This document shows, one piece after another, positions 22,400-34,580 of a stretch of DNA of 64,000 nt. The DNA comes from Eustoma russellianum. Taxonomy: Eukaryota > Streptophyta > Magnoliopsida > Gentianales > Gentianaceae. How positions within the stretch are numbered: the stretch's first letter is position 1; each line of letters opens with the position of its first letter. A program made the position numbers and the translations under genes. Location of the stretch: positions 9,810,568 through 9,874,567 of the forward strand of contig AP025062.1 in NCBI GenBank assembly GCA_036186865.1. The letters are read 5' to 3'. Under the pieces are notes generated by a model. It did not search any database. It had not been told where the DNA came from and was given only the letters and a program-made list of their open reading frames with translations.

Positions 22400-23072
22400 T
22401 CATCCACCATTGGAGTAAGAAAGGGCGAAGATGTGACTCCTGATAAATGGGGCCGTCTAGTAACCATGATAAACGCATCCAGGCATCCTTCACATACGAG
22501 CAATGTATTAAAATGTGATTGATGTTTACGGAATGCACCTTGAAAAATGGGCATATGGTGGGACAAAATGTTGTGAAGCGAATCAAGTTATCCTCCATTG
22601 ATAGAGCTTTGTGAAAAAGCCGCCATATGAAAATGCTTACTAATTTAGGGAGTTTATTCCACCAAATAAACTTATGAGAGTAGAGTTGTGCACGTGTAGG
22701 ATACCATAGAGAGTCCGGTATACCCGTAGAGAATATACCCGAAGGGATGGATACCATAGAGAGTCCGGTATACCCGTAGAGAGCTGCAAGCATAGCTGAT
22801 GTACTGAGCAAATTCTTTTCCAACCCGGAGAATCGTATATACGAGTATATAGTCCATACGAGTCCCATAACGATGACGCAGATAAACTGACCAAATCGAT
22901 GATTTTGTGTGGTAGTTCCACCAGAGCTTGCAATCATATGCCCGTTGTATGTGTAACAAGCTGCGGAGTCCAAGACCACCCTCGTTTTCTGGATAGCATA
23001 AGTCAGTTAGCTTCATCCAATGATACCGGGGCCCCCAGATGAATTGAGATATCTTCAGATTAATAGTTGATA
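22400..23072 (-). pseudogene. LINE B RT C-terminus and zinc-binding region
   Basis: Starts with STINLKISQFIWGPRYHWMK and PENEGGLGLRSLLHIQRAYD, the thumb end of the plant L1 RT, then WWNKLPKLVSIFIWRLFHKA, the zinc-binding 'FIWRL' block. The middle is disturbed by a 50-bp tandem duplication. No catalytic palm remains because the copy is truncated. Confidence 0.7.
22699..22783 (-). repeat. 50-bp tandem duplication inside LINE B
   Basis: GGATACCATAGAGAGTCCGG at about 22699 recurs exactly 50 bp later with TATACCCGTAGAGA after it in both. It shifts the local reading frame (50 is not a multiple of 3). Confidence 0.85.
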
Positions 23073-23080
23073 GCGGCCCC

Positions 23081-23642
23081 CCAGATGAATTTACGGTACA
23101 TATGCACATGATACCAACCTCCTTAGGTTCTGATATCATGACGGCGCTTCTGTCATCGATAACATACATATACCCACGACACCCACACTCCAGTCCCGAT
23201 GTCATGACATCGCTCCAATGACATAACATATCATATCTTATGAAAACATGTGACATTTGAATCAATTGTGTCGTGGTATGGTTCTTTACGCGTAAAAACT
23301 TTTAAAACGTACGATGCGGTAAAAGCATTTTTCATTTCACTAACTTTAAGTTCGTTAGTTCATGTATATAGGCTCGGTTTTGGTCCACTTCGCCATTTTA
23401 AATTTTCAGCATCATAATTCCCACATTTATATACATAGTAAATGTCATAAACTCAGGAAAATACCATTTTACCCCTCTTGAAGCTCTCAACCAAGGTACC
23501 CCAAAAACAGTCCACTTTTTGGACTTCCTGATCTATAATCATCATTCACTAATCTACACACTTTTCATAACACTTAATGGCAATTCATACGATGCACAGT
23601 ACATATATTTTTGTATACATATATTTATGTAGATAAGTGATG
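23081..23642 (-). repeat. Chromovirus-like LTR fragment, continuation
   Basis: Noncoding, 562 bp. It continues the sequence interrupted by LINE B. Contains repeated words such as GATRTCATGACRKCGCT (23133 and 23196 areas), which recur after 57418 (CAGATGCCATGACGGCGC). No gene. Confidence 0.45.
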
Positions 23643-24482
23643 TAGCACCCCGCCCGAAACTAGGGTTCCAGCCCCGTGCACCTGCCACACTCTTCTACGA
23701 GGAGTACAAGGCGTCGATACTATACATGTGCATGTCGACATGAATAATGAATCGATAAGCAGAAGCAACATAATATAAACAAATCATAATCGACATGCAA
23801 TATATTACATCATAAATTTGTATAAGTCATAATATATAAGATACTGAAGTTTTCTAAAATACATCATGAACCAAGGCATAACATCCACAAGTTTAATCTC
23901 TCGGTACAGTTCGCCTCTGTCAGTAGTCTATCTGGCTTGTCCTCAGCAAGCTATAACGGTACATGTTATTTGTAAAGTGATAAGGCAAGTATGAGTGATA
24001 AAACGCAATTGCCCAGCAAGTAGTCATACTAGATACGTCATGTGGATCATGTACGTGAAGACGAAGGAAATAAGTAATGGTAATCATAATATTGAACATA
24101 ATAAGGCACGTCTCCAGTTGCAACAAAGGAAACAACATAAAAGTAAATGAATCGCAAGTAACACGTGTATCTCTGTTTGGTATTCCTATATACTGTCAAG
24201 TTCTTATAAAAATGCTACTATCAAGCATATTCACTTTTAGGATTCCAACCAGAGTCTAAGATATCATCTGCCTAAGTCTTATAAATGCAATTCCATACTA
24301 TGCGGTATCTTTAAAATAATGTTAACATGTACTGTAAATCATGCAAAAAAATTAATTTCTCTGTAACATTTCAGAACATAACTTTTCTGTAAATATGTTG
24401 CTTTTCATCTGGTAGCTGTGAAACTATAACATTAAATCGGTATGTCGGTGATCCTTTGTCAACAACGAATACACCAAGCCGG
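23643..24482 (-). repeat. Second chromovirus-like LTR, outer end
   Basis: Begins TGTAGCACCCC, matching the TGTAGCGCCCC end of the Tekay-type LTRs, followed by GTACAAGGCGTCGATAC and a degenerate stem-loop at 23995-24012. It is cut at 24482 by Copia-1 and appears to resume at 57413. The last five bases GCCGG (24478-24482) are the left target-site copy of Copia-1. Confidence 0.6.
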
Positions 24483-24617
24483 TGTTGAGAAATATGTTTG
24501 GATAATTTCAAAGTCATGATTTTAAGAGGAGAATACTTAAAAATGTCACACATGGTGTTATAAATGTTTAAAAGTTGAAAAGTGAAGAAAAATGACATCG
24601 ATCTCTCAGGTTAATGC

Positions 24618-24854
24618 ACTTCAACCGATCGATGTACATCGAACCCTCACATTGATCGATCATGGAAGGCAGAGAAAAACCAAGACCTTACTGTGAGACA
24701 TCGATCTCTAAACCTGAGACACATCGATCAATCGATGTAAACATCAAACCCTTACTTCGATCGATCGATGTAGGTCAGAGACAAACTCTAGAACTCACTG
24801 TGAGACATCCATCTCTTAAGCAGAGACACTTCGATCGATCGATGTCTATGGTTT
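24618..24854 (+). promoter_or_regulatory. Cluster of CGATCGATCG-type palindromes in Copia-1 U3
   Basis: Contains CGATGTACATCG (24630-24641), TGATCGATCA (24653-24662) and at least three more CGATCGATCGATGT-like words spaced 30-60 bp. The other LTR has the same set at 46499-46694. Family-specific repeated palindromes in the LTR are a described trait of Sireviruses. Confidence 0.65.
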
Positions 24855-25976
24855 TTAGAAATATTTTTCTAAAATATGATAAAATGGTTTTTTTCATTTT
24901 TACATGATTTATATATGTTTATCATGTTGTTATTATGTGTTTTTGATGCATATAAATGTCTTATGACTAATGTGCCTTGGAAGTTTCTGCAACTTGCCAA
25001 AAAGGGAAAAATTGGTATTTTGATTTTTGTAGGTACTTGACATGTTGAAAATATTTCAATTTATCTCTTATTTATCTTCACAAAGTTGTTACTATATCTA
25101 TTTCTGACCATCGGGGTCACATCTGGAGTTTTCTCTCACCAAGGGTATTTTGGTCATTTTACCTCTGAGGGTAGTTTCGGTATTTTTACTCAAGGAATCT
25201 CTTGAGTATCTTATTATCTTCATTCTGGAGTTTATTAATGGTTTTTGCGAAGATTATAGTTCTCTATTTTATTTCTCTGTTTGATAATATTATCGACATC
25301 GGCGATATATGTGACGGTTTTCGTGTCACACTTTATTTTCTTCTTGAAGACTCTCATGAATATATTATTGGAGGTTTTTAATCATCATTTTTGCAGAGAT
25401 TTTAATGGAGTTTTTTGTGGAAAATTCATCACAACATACAAAGAGAAATTGTGGAAATCTTGATGTTATATGTTGACACAATCTTGTCCACTATTATGTA
25501 TCATTTTTCTTCAAAAATCTGAGTTGATATACATATAAACAGCCTCCAAAACGTGATTATACAAGTGAAAATGAAGGTTTATTTATTTTATGACTTTATG
25601 CTAAGTGGACCAACCAAAAACAAGCTAGTTGACAATTGGAAATTCCTTTTTTAAAACCAACGACTATTTTTGGAGGTTGGGAGCTGATTTCTTATTCAAA
25701 ATTTCATACATTACTTGACCTATTCTCATGGAAGAAGTTGAGGTATTCTTGTGGCAGATTCCCTTCTTATCATCTTCGTTTTGCAAGGGATAATCAAGAC
25801 ATTCCAAGGTGGAAAATTCCGGCCAAAGTGAAGTGCAAGGTGGACCAATTATTTTTCTCTATGTTGCCAAGTGTACAAGGTGATTTTGTGGCCAACCAAT
25901 GATGTGAAGACAACTAAAACTTGATGATAAAGATTGTAACACATGTGCATTCCTATCTTCAAGGCCTATTTCACAC

Positions 25977-25984
25977 TATAAATA
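25977..25984 (+). promoter_or_regulatory. TATA box of Copia-1 5' LTR
   Basis: TATAAATA followed by GGAGGCAAAGG. The same box is at 56321-56328 in the 3' LTR. Confidence 0.7.
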
Positions 25985-26263
25985 GGAGGCAAAGGTGAAG
26001 AAGAATAACACACACTTGAAAGCTAAAGTTGAATATCAATCTTGCTATTCTCTTCTTGTTCTTGATTCATTCTTTGTAGCTAAGGTGTTTCACTTCTTTT
26101 TGTTGTTGAGCTACATTATATATGCCTCCTTGGGTTGATTTTGTAAGATTGGTTAGCCAAGTTTATAAAGCTACACCAATAGGTGATACACGTGTTGCAA
26201 CCAAGAGTTGCATAGAGGTGTTCATCCAAGTCTTGAATAGGATTGGTGTTTAACCCAAGGATC

Positions 26264-28585
26264 TGTAGGACCTGCATAGAACCACTAGAAGGGGGGTTGA
26301 ATAGTGGGTGCGGAAAATTTGGCTTTTGAAAACTTTTTAACCAAAAGCCTCACTTCTGAAAATAGTTCTTGTTTTCAGATCCTGATTTGAAATAATTAAA
26401 CGACCTAGTTAGAGACATCTAAAAATTATGAAATTAGGTGAGAATCTACTCTCAGATGTTATGAGTATCTCCTAAAAATTTTAGATTAAAATACCACTCC
26501 TAACTCCTTAAAAATACGTTTTTGGTCAGACTGCACGAATCTGCCAGAAACCGTACTCCAACTTGAAAATTTTATTCCAATTAATTTGTAACTCTAAATG
26601 ATCTGACAATTTAATGACAAGACCCTCAATATATTTATCTCAATGGGTTGAAACAGTTTTTGAAAATTCCTTTGGAAAGTATGTCAATCACGTTGATGTT
26701 CTCAACCTTTGCGACTCTAAAAATCAGATAGCACTAGTTTCAGAACTATTCAAGTTTGACTGGCTTATACTTATCCAAATGAGTTGAAACTTACACCAAA
26801 TGAAAACTAAAAGGTGTGGATATGTTTTTGAAAAATTTTACAATTTGTGAAATTCGTTTGCTATTTTTACATTTGCAATGAAATTGATGCAAAATGCTGG
26901 AAAGTGAAAGTAAAGTGTAGTAAAGTAAAGACGCCAAGGATTTTAAACTGGTTCGGTTAAATCAACCTAATCCAGTCTTCGAGGACAACTTTCTCGGTTA
27001 TCACTAAACACCAAAAACACCTTACCACAAGGGTGACGGGAGTTACACACCAACTCCACCCCTTTACAAACAACACAATCGAGCAAATGAATCACGAACA
27101 CCACCACCGCTCAAATTAAGGTTTGATCACACCTTGATCAACCTTTTACAAAAATGAAAGAGTGTGGGTGGTATATTCAAAGCCTATAAAATATTTAGAA
27201 TATATGAATAATTGGCTTGACAGAAGAAGAAGAAGAAGATAGAAACGAAAAAGAAGGAAGTAGTAGAGCCTCTTGCACTTGTGAGAATATGAGTTATTGT
27301 CTTGGCCTTGTTTGCACGATTCTCTTCTTTTTAATCACATGTGGCCTCCCACATGTGAGAATATGAGTTATTGTCCCACCTAGGGTATTCTTCCTTCTTG
27401 AGAATTCTCTTTAATTCCCTTGGAAGATCACCTTGTGTAGATATGACACCATCTTGCTTACTTGGCACACTATTATTGGAAGGATAACATGACCTTGCTT
27501 ACTTGGCACTTGATGATTGGTCCAACTTGTCATCATTTTAATGAGCTGTAAAATCTGAATAAAACTCATAAAGCATGTTTCAAATTGTAATCAAAATTTT
27601 ACCAAACAATCACCATTCAATCCCTTCAATTTTGGGAAGCAAATTAAGGTGCATTATCATCATAAATCGGCCAACTAAGGTAGCATGTGCTGAAATTTTT
27701 AGCACGTGGCCATTTTGAATTCCTTCTATATGTAGCGCTCTCTTTTATGTCATTAACCTTGTGTGGCATATTCTCCACCAATTAAGTTGCCAACTAAGCT
27801 CCATATAGGCTCCATCAAGGCTGCAAATGGCGTGTGGAGTGTCTTGTACATGTGTTGAATTTTATTTTAGTAAGCTTTGTCAAATAATGCACAATATTTA
27901 CACATATATGGTAAATTGCAATCAGCCCTAATATGAATTTTCTAGAAAACTTTAACATGTCTTGAATATGTAAAAAGTGTCTAGATACATGTTACAACTC
28001 ATGCCAAAAACATTCCATGTGTTGTGTTCGTAGAAAACCGAATTTTTGACTTTCTTCGATTACATGATTTTTCTCCGATTAAATTCAAACTTCTTGCACA
28101 TGTCATATATATAATGTCACACATAATGTACACAAAATAAAGTAGATATTCAGCTCTAATGGCTGACTGAGAGGCATCCCCATGTGCTAAAAAATTGAAT
28201 TTGAAATCTCCACAAATTTGGCCTAAATTGTGGGTGATTTGTGTGTGCCAACATGGAATGCTTTAGTGGCTGAATTAACATGTGAGCCACAAAATTTTTG
28301 GCTATTTTTGAATTATATGGGCTGGTCGTCTTTATATGGCAAGTACGTGACACATCGGTGAAGTTTCGGTAGTCACCTGATACGATAATTTTTGGTTTAT
28401 GACCTTATAACGTGTTGTAATAATTTTGTCATCATCATGACTTATATCATATGATATAAGACCTGAATATACTCATAAATATGAGGTGTATATAGTGGTG
28501 TGACATTTTCATACATTTGTGATACATGTAATGTGTCGGCAGTACGTTGAAATATATATGTATTGTGCCTTTTTAGAAAAAATAT

Positions 28586-28632
<47 letters not shown>

Positions 28633-28999
28633 GTATAAATGGCATGTAGATGGAATGAATGAGGAGACTTTCCATTTTCAATTTTGTTGCCATCAAGCTT
28701 TCTCCAAATATATCTTCATTTAATGAACTAGTTAGTTCATTAAATTAATCACTTTACTTAATGAACTAGTTTAGTTCATTAATTGCGGCACCTGAAAATA
28801 GTTCAAAGACAACAAATGTTTGACATATGATGTAAGCTTTAACGCTTCATGGCTTGTTAATACGCAACAATAATATAGAAAGCATATGAGGCATGTATAT
28901 CACAAAAAACGTGTCAAGTAATACTTTTGTCATGCATTTCATAAACTCATACTATTTAAATCATGCATTTGTAAATCATTCAAACTCTTTTTCTCAACA
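26264..28999 (-). mobile_element. Solo LTR of the Copia-2 family (2736 bp)
   Basis: Starts TGTAGGACCTGCAT and ends TTTCTCAACA, the reverse complement of a Copia-2 family LTR (start TGTTGAGAAA, end CAGGTCCTACA). Flanked by exact GGATC copies (26259-26263 and 29000-29004), and no internal element sequence is present. This is the product of LTR-LTR recombination. It keeps the 20-bp palindrome at 28441-28460, the AATGAACTA hairpins at about 28722-28783 and a decayed GCTGAAA-type palindrome near 27684. Confidence 0.92.
28588..28629. repeat. (TA)n microsatellite in the solo LTR
   Basis: About 20 TA units. The matching place in the Copia-2 LTRs (31960-31976, 40256-40274) has far fewer units. Confidence 0.85.
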
Positions 29000-29814
29000 G
29001 GATCAAGCTTGGCTTTTGTTGTATTTGTGTTCATTTCATAGTGAAATCCAAGGAAAGGTGTTCTTTGGGATCGGAGTAGGTCACATTGACCGAACCAGGA
29101 TAAATCTTCGGTTTTCTTGTCTTCTTTCTACTTTTCTGTTTTCTTCTCGTTTCCACTGCAGATTTCACACAATATCACACATCTTGAAAAAATAGCAAAA
29201 CACTTTTCAAATTCGTGATTTTTGGTGGAGCTATACTTCAGACTGTTAGCTTTTAGCTGCAATAAGATTCCCTTGATTTGAGCAAAGGAAAGTTAGTCTT
29301 TTAGTCATTGCAAGATAACTGCTACATTCTGGCTGCAATCTGACCAATCTCAAAGAAAATTGAATTCTGATTTCATCAAGAATAGTTTCAGGCTAGCTCA
29401 TTTTTTAAACTTAAACTAGATATCCTAAGGAGTATTTTGACATAAAGATCATCTTTTTGGGTTGTGTAATTAAAGAGAAATACGTTTTCAAAGTTCAGCA
29501 TTATTCTGTCCAATTCTGTCTAGATTGACCATCTGAGTCTTTTTATTTTATTGAAGGGCCAACGATCTTATGTTTGTCTCATTTCTGGACAGAGTCTAGT
29601 CAAGACATTGAAATTAATTTGTGGAAAGTTTCATAATTTTTGGAGTTGTATACACTGAGTTTTGAATTTTTCAAAAACGTGTACTGAATCTGAGGAGGTC
29701 TCAGATTCTGTTTTCAAAGAGGATTTTTAATTAAGGACAGTCGTGTGATTTCCGGTAACCACTATTCACCCTCCCCCTCTAGTGGTGTTTAATGCAGGTG
29801 CACGGCCCAATAAT

Positions 29815-29830
29815 TGGTATCAGAACCAGG
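29815..29830 (+). other. Primer binding site of Copia-1
   Basis: TGGTATCAGAACCAGG two bases after the 5' LTR, the usual initiator-tRNA-Met complement. Confidence 0.85.
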
Positions 29831-29970
29831 CCAACACTACTCAAAGAAGCAAGATTCATAATCATACGAAGAAGACAAGGTAAAGAAACAAGAATTCATA
29901 GTGGCCTACTTATCTCAAATCAAAGTTACATACAATGTCTATTGTTTGTCACAAAGGTTAATTGGAAGGT

Positions 29971-31596
29971 ATGTCTACACAACGCCCTCCTCTTTTTGAT
30001 AGAAATAATTTTGTTCATTGGAAACTTAGAATGAGGTTATTCTTAATGGCTATAGACATCGATTTATGGTCTATAGTTAAAGATGGGCAGTACATTGCAA
30101 TGAAAGTTGTACAAGTAAAATGGTGTAACACAAGAGGTAGAAAAGTATAAGAGTGAATGGTCATCTGAAGATAAAAAGAAAATGTCTATGAACGCTAAAG
30201 CCATGCCATTGCTTTTACACGGACTTACGACTTCTGAAGCAGGATATGTTTCAAATTGCACAAGTGCACACGATATGTGAAAAGCACTAAAATTAAAGCA
30301 TGAAGATACTAATGGTGTAAAAGAGTCAAAAATAAATATGCTTATGTCTAAACTTGAATCTTTTAAAATGTTGCCAAACGAATCCATAACATCCATGGAT
30401 TTGAGGATTACTAACATTTTCAATACACTTGAAGCTTTAGGTAAATCGTTTACTAACAACGAGAAAGTTCAAAAAGTGCTAAAGAGTCTTCCTGCTAAAT
30501 GGGATCCGAAGGTAACGGCAATTGAGGAAACAAAATCAATCATAAAAACAGATGAATTGATAGGATCACTTAGAGTATACGAGGTAAAATTAAACCAACG
30601 GAAATCCGAGTCATCAAAATCTACAAGTAAGTCTATTGCTTTCAAAACAACTGAGACACATAATAATAGTGAAAGTAATAGCGATAGTGAATTAGATGAT
30701 GACTTAATCTTAGTGGCTAGAAAACTTAGAAAGTTTTCAAACGGCCGAATAGGAACAGAAAACAATCTTCTTCTTCTACTTCTTCTCAACTTAGGAATAA
30801 TAATTCGAATAACAAAATGACATTTGGAAATATACGAAGCTCAAATCTGCTTCGTATCCTGCGAGGTAATCTCTTCTTCCGATGTAGATTCTGATAACAA
30901 AATGACATTTGGAAATATACGAAGAGTTCTTAAAAATGCATGCTCACTGTAAAAGGCTGTCTAAAGAGAAAAAAAACTAACTAAAGAAAATGACAAGCTG
31001 AAGACGTCCAACTTGGAATTTTCCGATCAGTTAGAATGCAAGAGTCTATTAATATTCTTGATTCTCTTAAGATTAGAATTGAATCATATAGGAAATACGA
31101 AAAAACATTGAGAACCGAAAATAGCATGTTAAAAACTAAGTTAGATAGTTGTGAAAATGAGATAGTGCAACTTAAATCTTCTAGACTAAACTTAGAAAAA
31201 ATGTTGGAACAATTTAAATCTGGCACGAACATGCTTGACACACTTATATCGTCACAAAAATATGGAAATGATAAGAAGGGCTTATGATATATGGAAGAAA
31301 ATGACAAGTTAGACAGAAAAACTAACATTGTATCATCCAAGTCTAAATTTCCATATAATGCAACTAAATCAAATGTGCACATTTTGCCTGCTACTTCTCT
31401 TTCTACTCATTCTAAGGTAAAAATGCAACATGCATCAACACATAAACGTGTAACAAGGCAAAATTATGCATCTAGACAACCTAAAAATTATGCATATATG
31501 TATACAAATGTATCTAGACAAAATCAAATGCATCCAACTCATTATGAACCTTAGTATAGGCAACATTCATATAAGACTTACAGGAGTGCATATAAC
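29971..31596 (+). pseudogene. Copia-1 gag and coiled-coil region, interrupted
   Basis: ATG at 29971 opens MSTQRPPLFDRNNFVHWKLR, then FLMAIDIDLWSIVKDG, the plant copia gag start. After a frameshift near 30120 the frame resumes with INMLMSKLESFKMLPNESI, LKSLPAKWDPKVTAI and ELIGSLRVYE. The expected zinc knuckle is missing; instead AACAAAATGACATTTGG occurs twice (30813 and 30896), a local rearrangement. From 31036 a coiled-coil stretch (RTENSMLKTKLDSCENEIV ... LEKMLEQFKSGTNMLDTLI) follows. Copia-2 interrupts the region at 31596. Confidence 0.82.
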
Positions 31597-32103
31597 TGAT
31601 GAGAAAAAGAGGTTTAAGTAATTACAAAATGCATGATTTACATAACGTGTATTAAAGAAATGCGTGGCACGTTTTATTACTTGACACGTTTTTGCATGCA
31701 ACCTTCCTTATATAGTTCATATATAATGTTGCCGTACTAACGAGCCATGAAGCTTTAAAGCTTACATCAAATGGCGAACATTTGTTGTGTTTGAACTATT
31801 TTCAGGTGCCATCATTAATGAACTAAACTAGTTCATTAAGTGAAGTACTTAGTTAAATGAACTAAGTAGTTCATTAAATGGTGATATATTTGGAGAAGAC
31901 ACAAATGCAACAAATTGAAGAATGGAAAGTTTCTCGTACTCCTTTTTTACACGTTATATATATATATACATATATATTCAGATTTTTTTAAAAAGGCACT
32001 ATACACATATATTCCAATGTACTACCCACACGTTATATATTTTATGAATGTACGTTAATGTCATACCACTATACTTACCTCATATTTATGAGTATATTCA
32101 GGT

Positions 32104-32123
32104 CTTATATCATATGATATAAG
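32104..32123 (+). promoter_or_regulatory. 20-bp perfect palindrome CTTATATCATATGATATAAG
   Basis: Identical in the 3' LTR (40400-40419) and in the solo LTR (28441-28460), although the surrounding sequence has diverged. Confidence 0.8.
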
Positions 32124-32825
32124 TCATGGTGATGAAAAAATTATTACGACAAGTTACAAGCTTCTAAACCAAAAATTGTCGTATCGGGTGACAACTGAAA
32201 CTTCACCAACGCGTCACGTAGTTGCCATATATAGATGGCCAACCCCTACACTTTAAAAATGACCACAAATTTCGTGGGTTACATGGTATGTTTGGCCAGA
32301 AAATCATTTCATGTTGGCACACACAAATCACCCCCAATTAAGGCCAAATTGTGCAGATTTCAAATTCAACTTTTAAGCACATGGGGCTCCACTTTACTTC
32401 AGCCATTAGAGCTGAATATTCAAGTTATTCTATGTATATTATGTGTGACATAATATATATAACATGTGCAAAAACTTTGAATTCAATTGGAGAAAAATCA
32501 CGAAATCGACAAAAGTCGAAAATTCGGTTTTTTACGAACATGACATATGGAACAATTTTGGCATGATATATAACTTGTATCTAGACATTTTTTACATATT
32601 CAATACATTCTGAAGTGTTCTAGAAAAATCAATTTAGGGCTGATTGGAATATACCATATGTAATATAATTATTGTGCACTATTTTTTAAAGTTTGCAAAA
32701 AAGAAAATTCAGCACATGAGCTTAATTGGCATCTTGATTGGCCAAGAATGAAGTATACAAGGTTGGTGACATAAAGGAAGGAGCTACACAAGGTAATGTT
32801 TCAAACTATGTCATATTTGTGACAG

Positions 32826-33123
32826 ATGCTGAAAATTTCAGCATGTGTACACTTGAGCTAGCCAAAATTCTTATACTAAATGATGATTTATTTTCCTCTT
32901 CAATATTAATGGATTGATTTGATGATGTTATGGAAATATTTTGATGATATTTGAAATATAACACATGCTGAAAATTTCAGTATGTGTTGAATGAATGTGG
33001 CCGAAATTTGATCATAAAGTTTAACATATTTGATTCTTCATTTTCAAGGGATTAATCTAACACCAACATGGCAATGTTTTGAATATGTTGCGAATATCAC
33101 ACATGCTGAAATTTCAGCATGTG
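32826..33123 (+). promoter_or_regulatory. Three repeated palindromes, core GCTGAAA-TTTCAGC
   Basis: ATGCTGAAAATTTCAGCAT at 32826-32844, an imperfect 27-bp copy at 32961-32987, and the 24-bp perfect CACATGCTGAAATTTCAGC-type palindrome at 33100-33123. The 3' LTR has them at 41164-41190, 41281-41307 and 41409-41432. They lie in U3, 300-600 bp before the probable promoter. Confidence 0.75.
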
Positions 33124-34526
33124 AAGAAATCATGTGGCCGATTTTCTTGAGGTTAATGGAGATGAATTGTCTTGCAAATTTTATGGAATTAATTATGTGA
33201 CTTATGGCAACATTTTATGACTATTTGGCACATGTTTTTTAAGTGATATTTTCAGAGTTATATAGTCATCAAATGATGACAACTTTCATCCAATCAATAA
33301 GTGCCAAGTAAGCAAGGCCAAGATGATCATCCAATGAAGTATTGCCAAGTAAGCAAGTGAATGTCACAATGATGCAAGGTATTCTTCCAAGAACTTAAAC
33401 GATAATTTCCAAGGGCAAGAATAAGGCAATATGGGCGGCCACATGTTGATAAAAAGAGGAGAAGGAGAGTAAACAAAACACAAGACAAGTCTCACAAACT
33501 ATCTAGTGCAAAACATGTTCATCATCTCCTCTTACATTTCTTTCTTCTTCTCTCTAAAAGCCTATTGTATTCATATTCATACATATTGTATAGGCTTCAT
33601 ATAAACCACCATACACGCTATATTGTTGTAAAAGATTGATCAAGTGTGATCAATCTTTCATCCGCTCGTTGGTGGTGTTCGTGATCATTGTGATTCTTTG
33701 TAAGGTTTGTAAAGAGTTGGAGTTGGTGTATAACTCCATCAACCCTGTGTGGTAAGGTGTTGTTTGTTGTTTTGTGATTAGTGATAGCCAAGGAAGGTGT
33801 CCTCGAAGGCTGGAGTAGGTTGATTTAACCAAACCAGTATAAAATTTCTTTTGTTCTTTACTTTTCAGCATTTACTTTCAGTTTCCAGCACAGTGCATCA
33901 TATTCATCGCGATCTTAAAAATATCAAACGAATTGTAAAAATCACGAAACTTTCCAGAAACATAACCACACGTTTTAAGTTTCATTTGGCACAAGTTTCA
34001 AACCTTTTGGACAAGTATAAGTCATCCAAACATCAAACATTTTGTGACTAGTGCAGTCTGATTTTCAGGCTTGCAAAGGTTGAGACTTTGAACATATTTG
34101 ACTAACTTCCCAAAGGAATTTTTCAAAACTATTTCAACCCAATTAAATACATATAGAAAGAGGTTCGTCATTAAATTTTCAGATCATTTGGAGCCACGTT
34201 TAATCATAATAAATTTTTCAAGTCAGACTACCGTTTCTGGCAGATTTGCACAATCTCACCAACAACGATTTTTCAAAGGGTTAAAGGTTGAATTTGGATC
34301 TGATATTTTTAAGAGATACTCAGACCATCTGAGACTAAGATCTCACTAAATTTCAGAATTTTTGAAGACTTGTAACCTAGTTTTCAAAATGTTGCAAAAC
34401 AGGTCCTGAAAACAGAAACTGTTTTCAGAAGTTGGGTTTTTGGATTAAAACAATTTTAAAAACCAATTTTCCTCACCCACTATTCAACACTCCCCCCTTC
34501 TAGTGGTGCTTTTCAGGTCCTACAAG

Positions 34527-34541
34527 TAGTATCAGAGCGCA
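34527..34541 (+). other. Primer binding site of Copia-2
   Basis: TAGTATCAGAGCGCA two bases after the 5' LTR, one base off the usual TGGTATCAGAGC. Confidence 0.75.
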
Positions 34542-34580
34542 GGCACACTCACAACCAAATGATCCAACAATGTTAGTGAG

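Larger units (their letters stand above)
21055..23080 (-). mobile_element. LINE B: 5'-truncated L1-type element
   Basis: Minus strand. The 3' end shares with LINE A and C the block CTTGCCAAGTAAAACCACCC (plus-strand form) and the terminal AATAAA. Only the RT thumb, zinc-binding region, RNase H and 3' UTR remain. The 5' junction near 23080 shows a short local duplication of CCCCCAGATGAATT (23032 and 23080), perhaps made during insertion. Several frameshifts are present. Confidence 0.8.
24483..29812 (+). repeat. 5' LTR of Copia-1, split by a solo LTR
   Basis: 24483-26263 and 29005-29812 align with 46361-47812 plus 56283-57412. The region up to about 25900 holds the U3 with GATC-rich palindromes. 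A TATAAATA box lies at 25977. Net length without the insert is about 2589 bp. Confidence 0.88.
31597..34524 (+). repeat. 5' LTR of Copia-2
   Basis: Starts TGATGAGAAAAAG and ends GGTCCTACA. Contains two adjacent AATGAACTA/TAGTTCATT hairpins (about 31815-31878), the 20-bp palindrome at 32104, three TGCTGAAA-type palindromes (32826-33123) and a likely promoter near 33440. No ORF of note. Confidence 0.92.

Noticed and set aside
28893..29195. 100-codon plus-strand ORF near the end of the solo LTR
   Set aside because: It spans the junction between the solo LTR and the Copia-1 LTR and has no domain; a chance frame.
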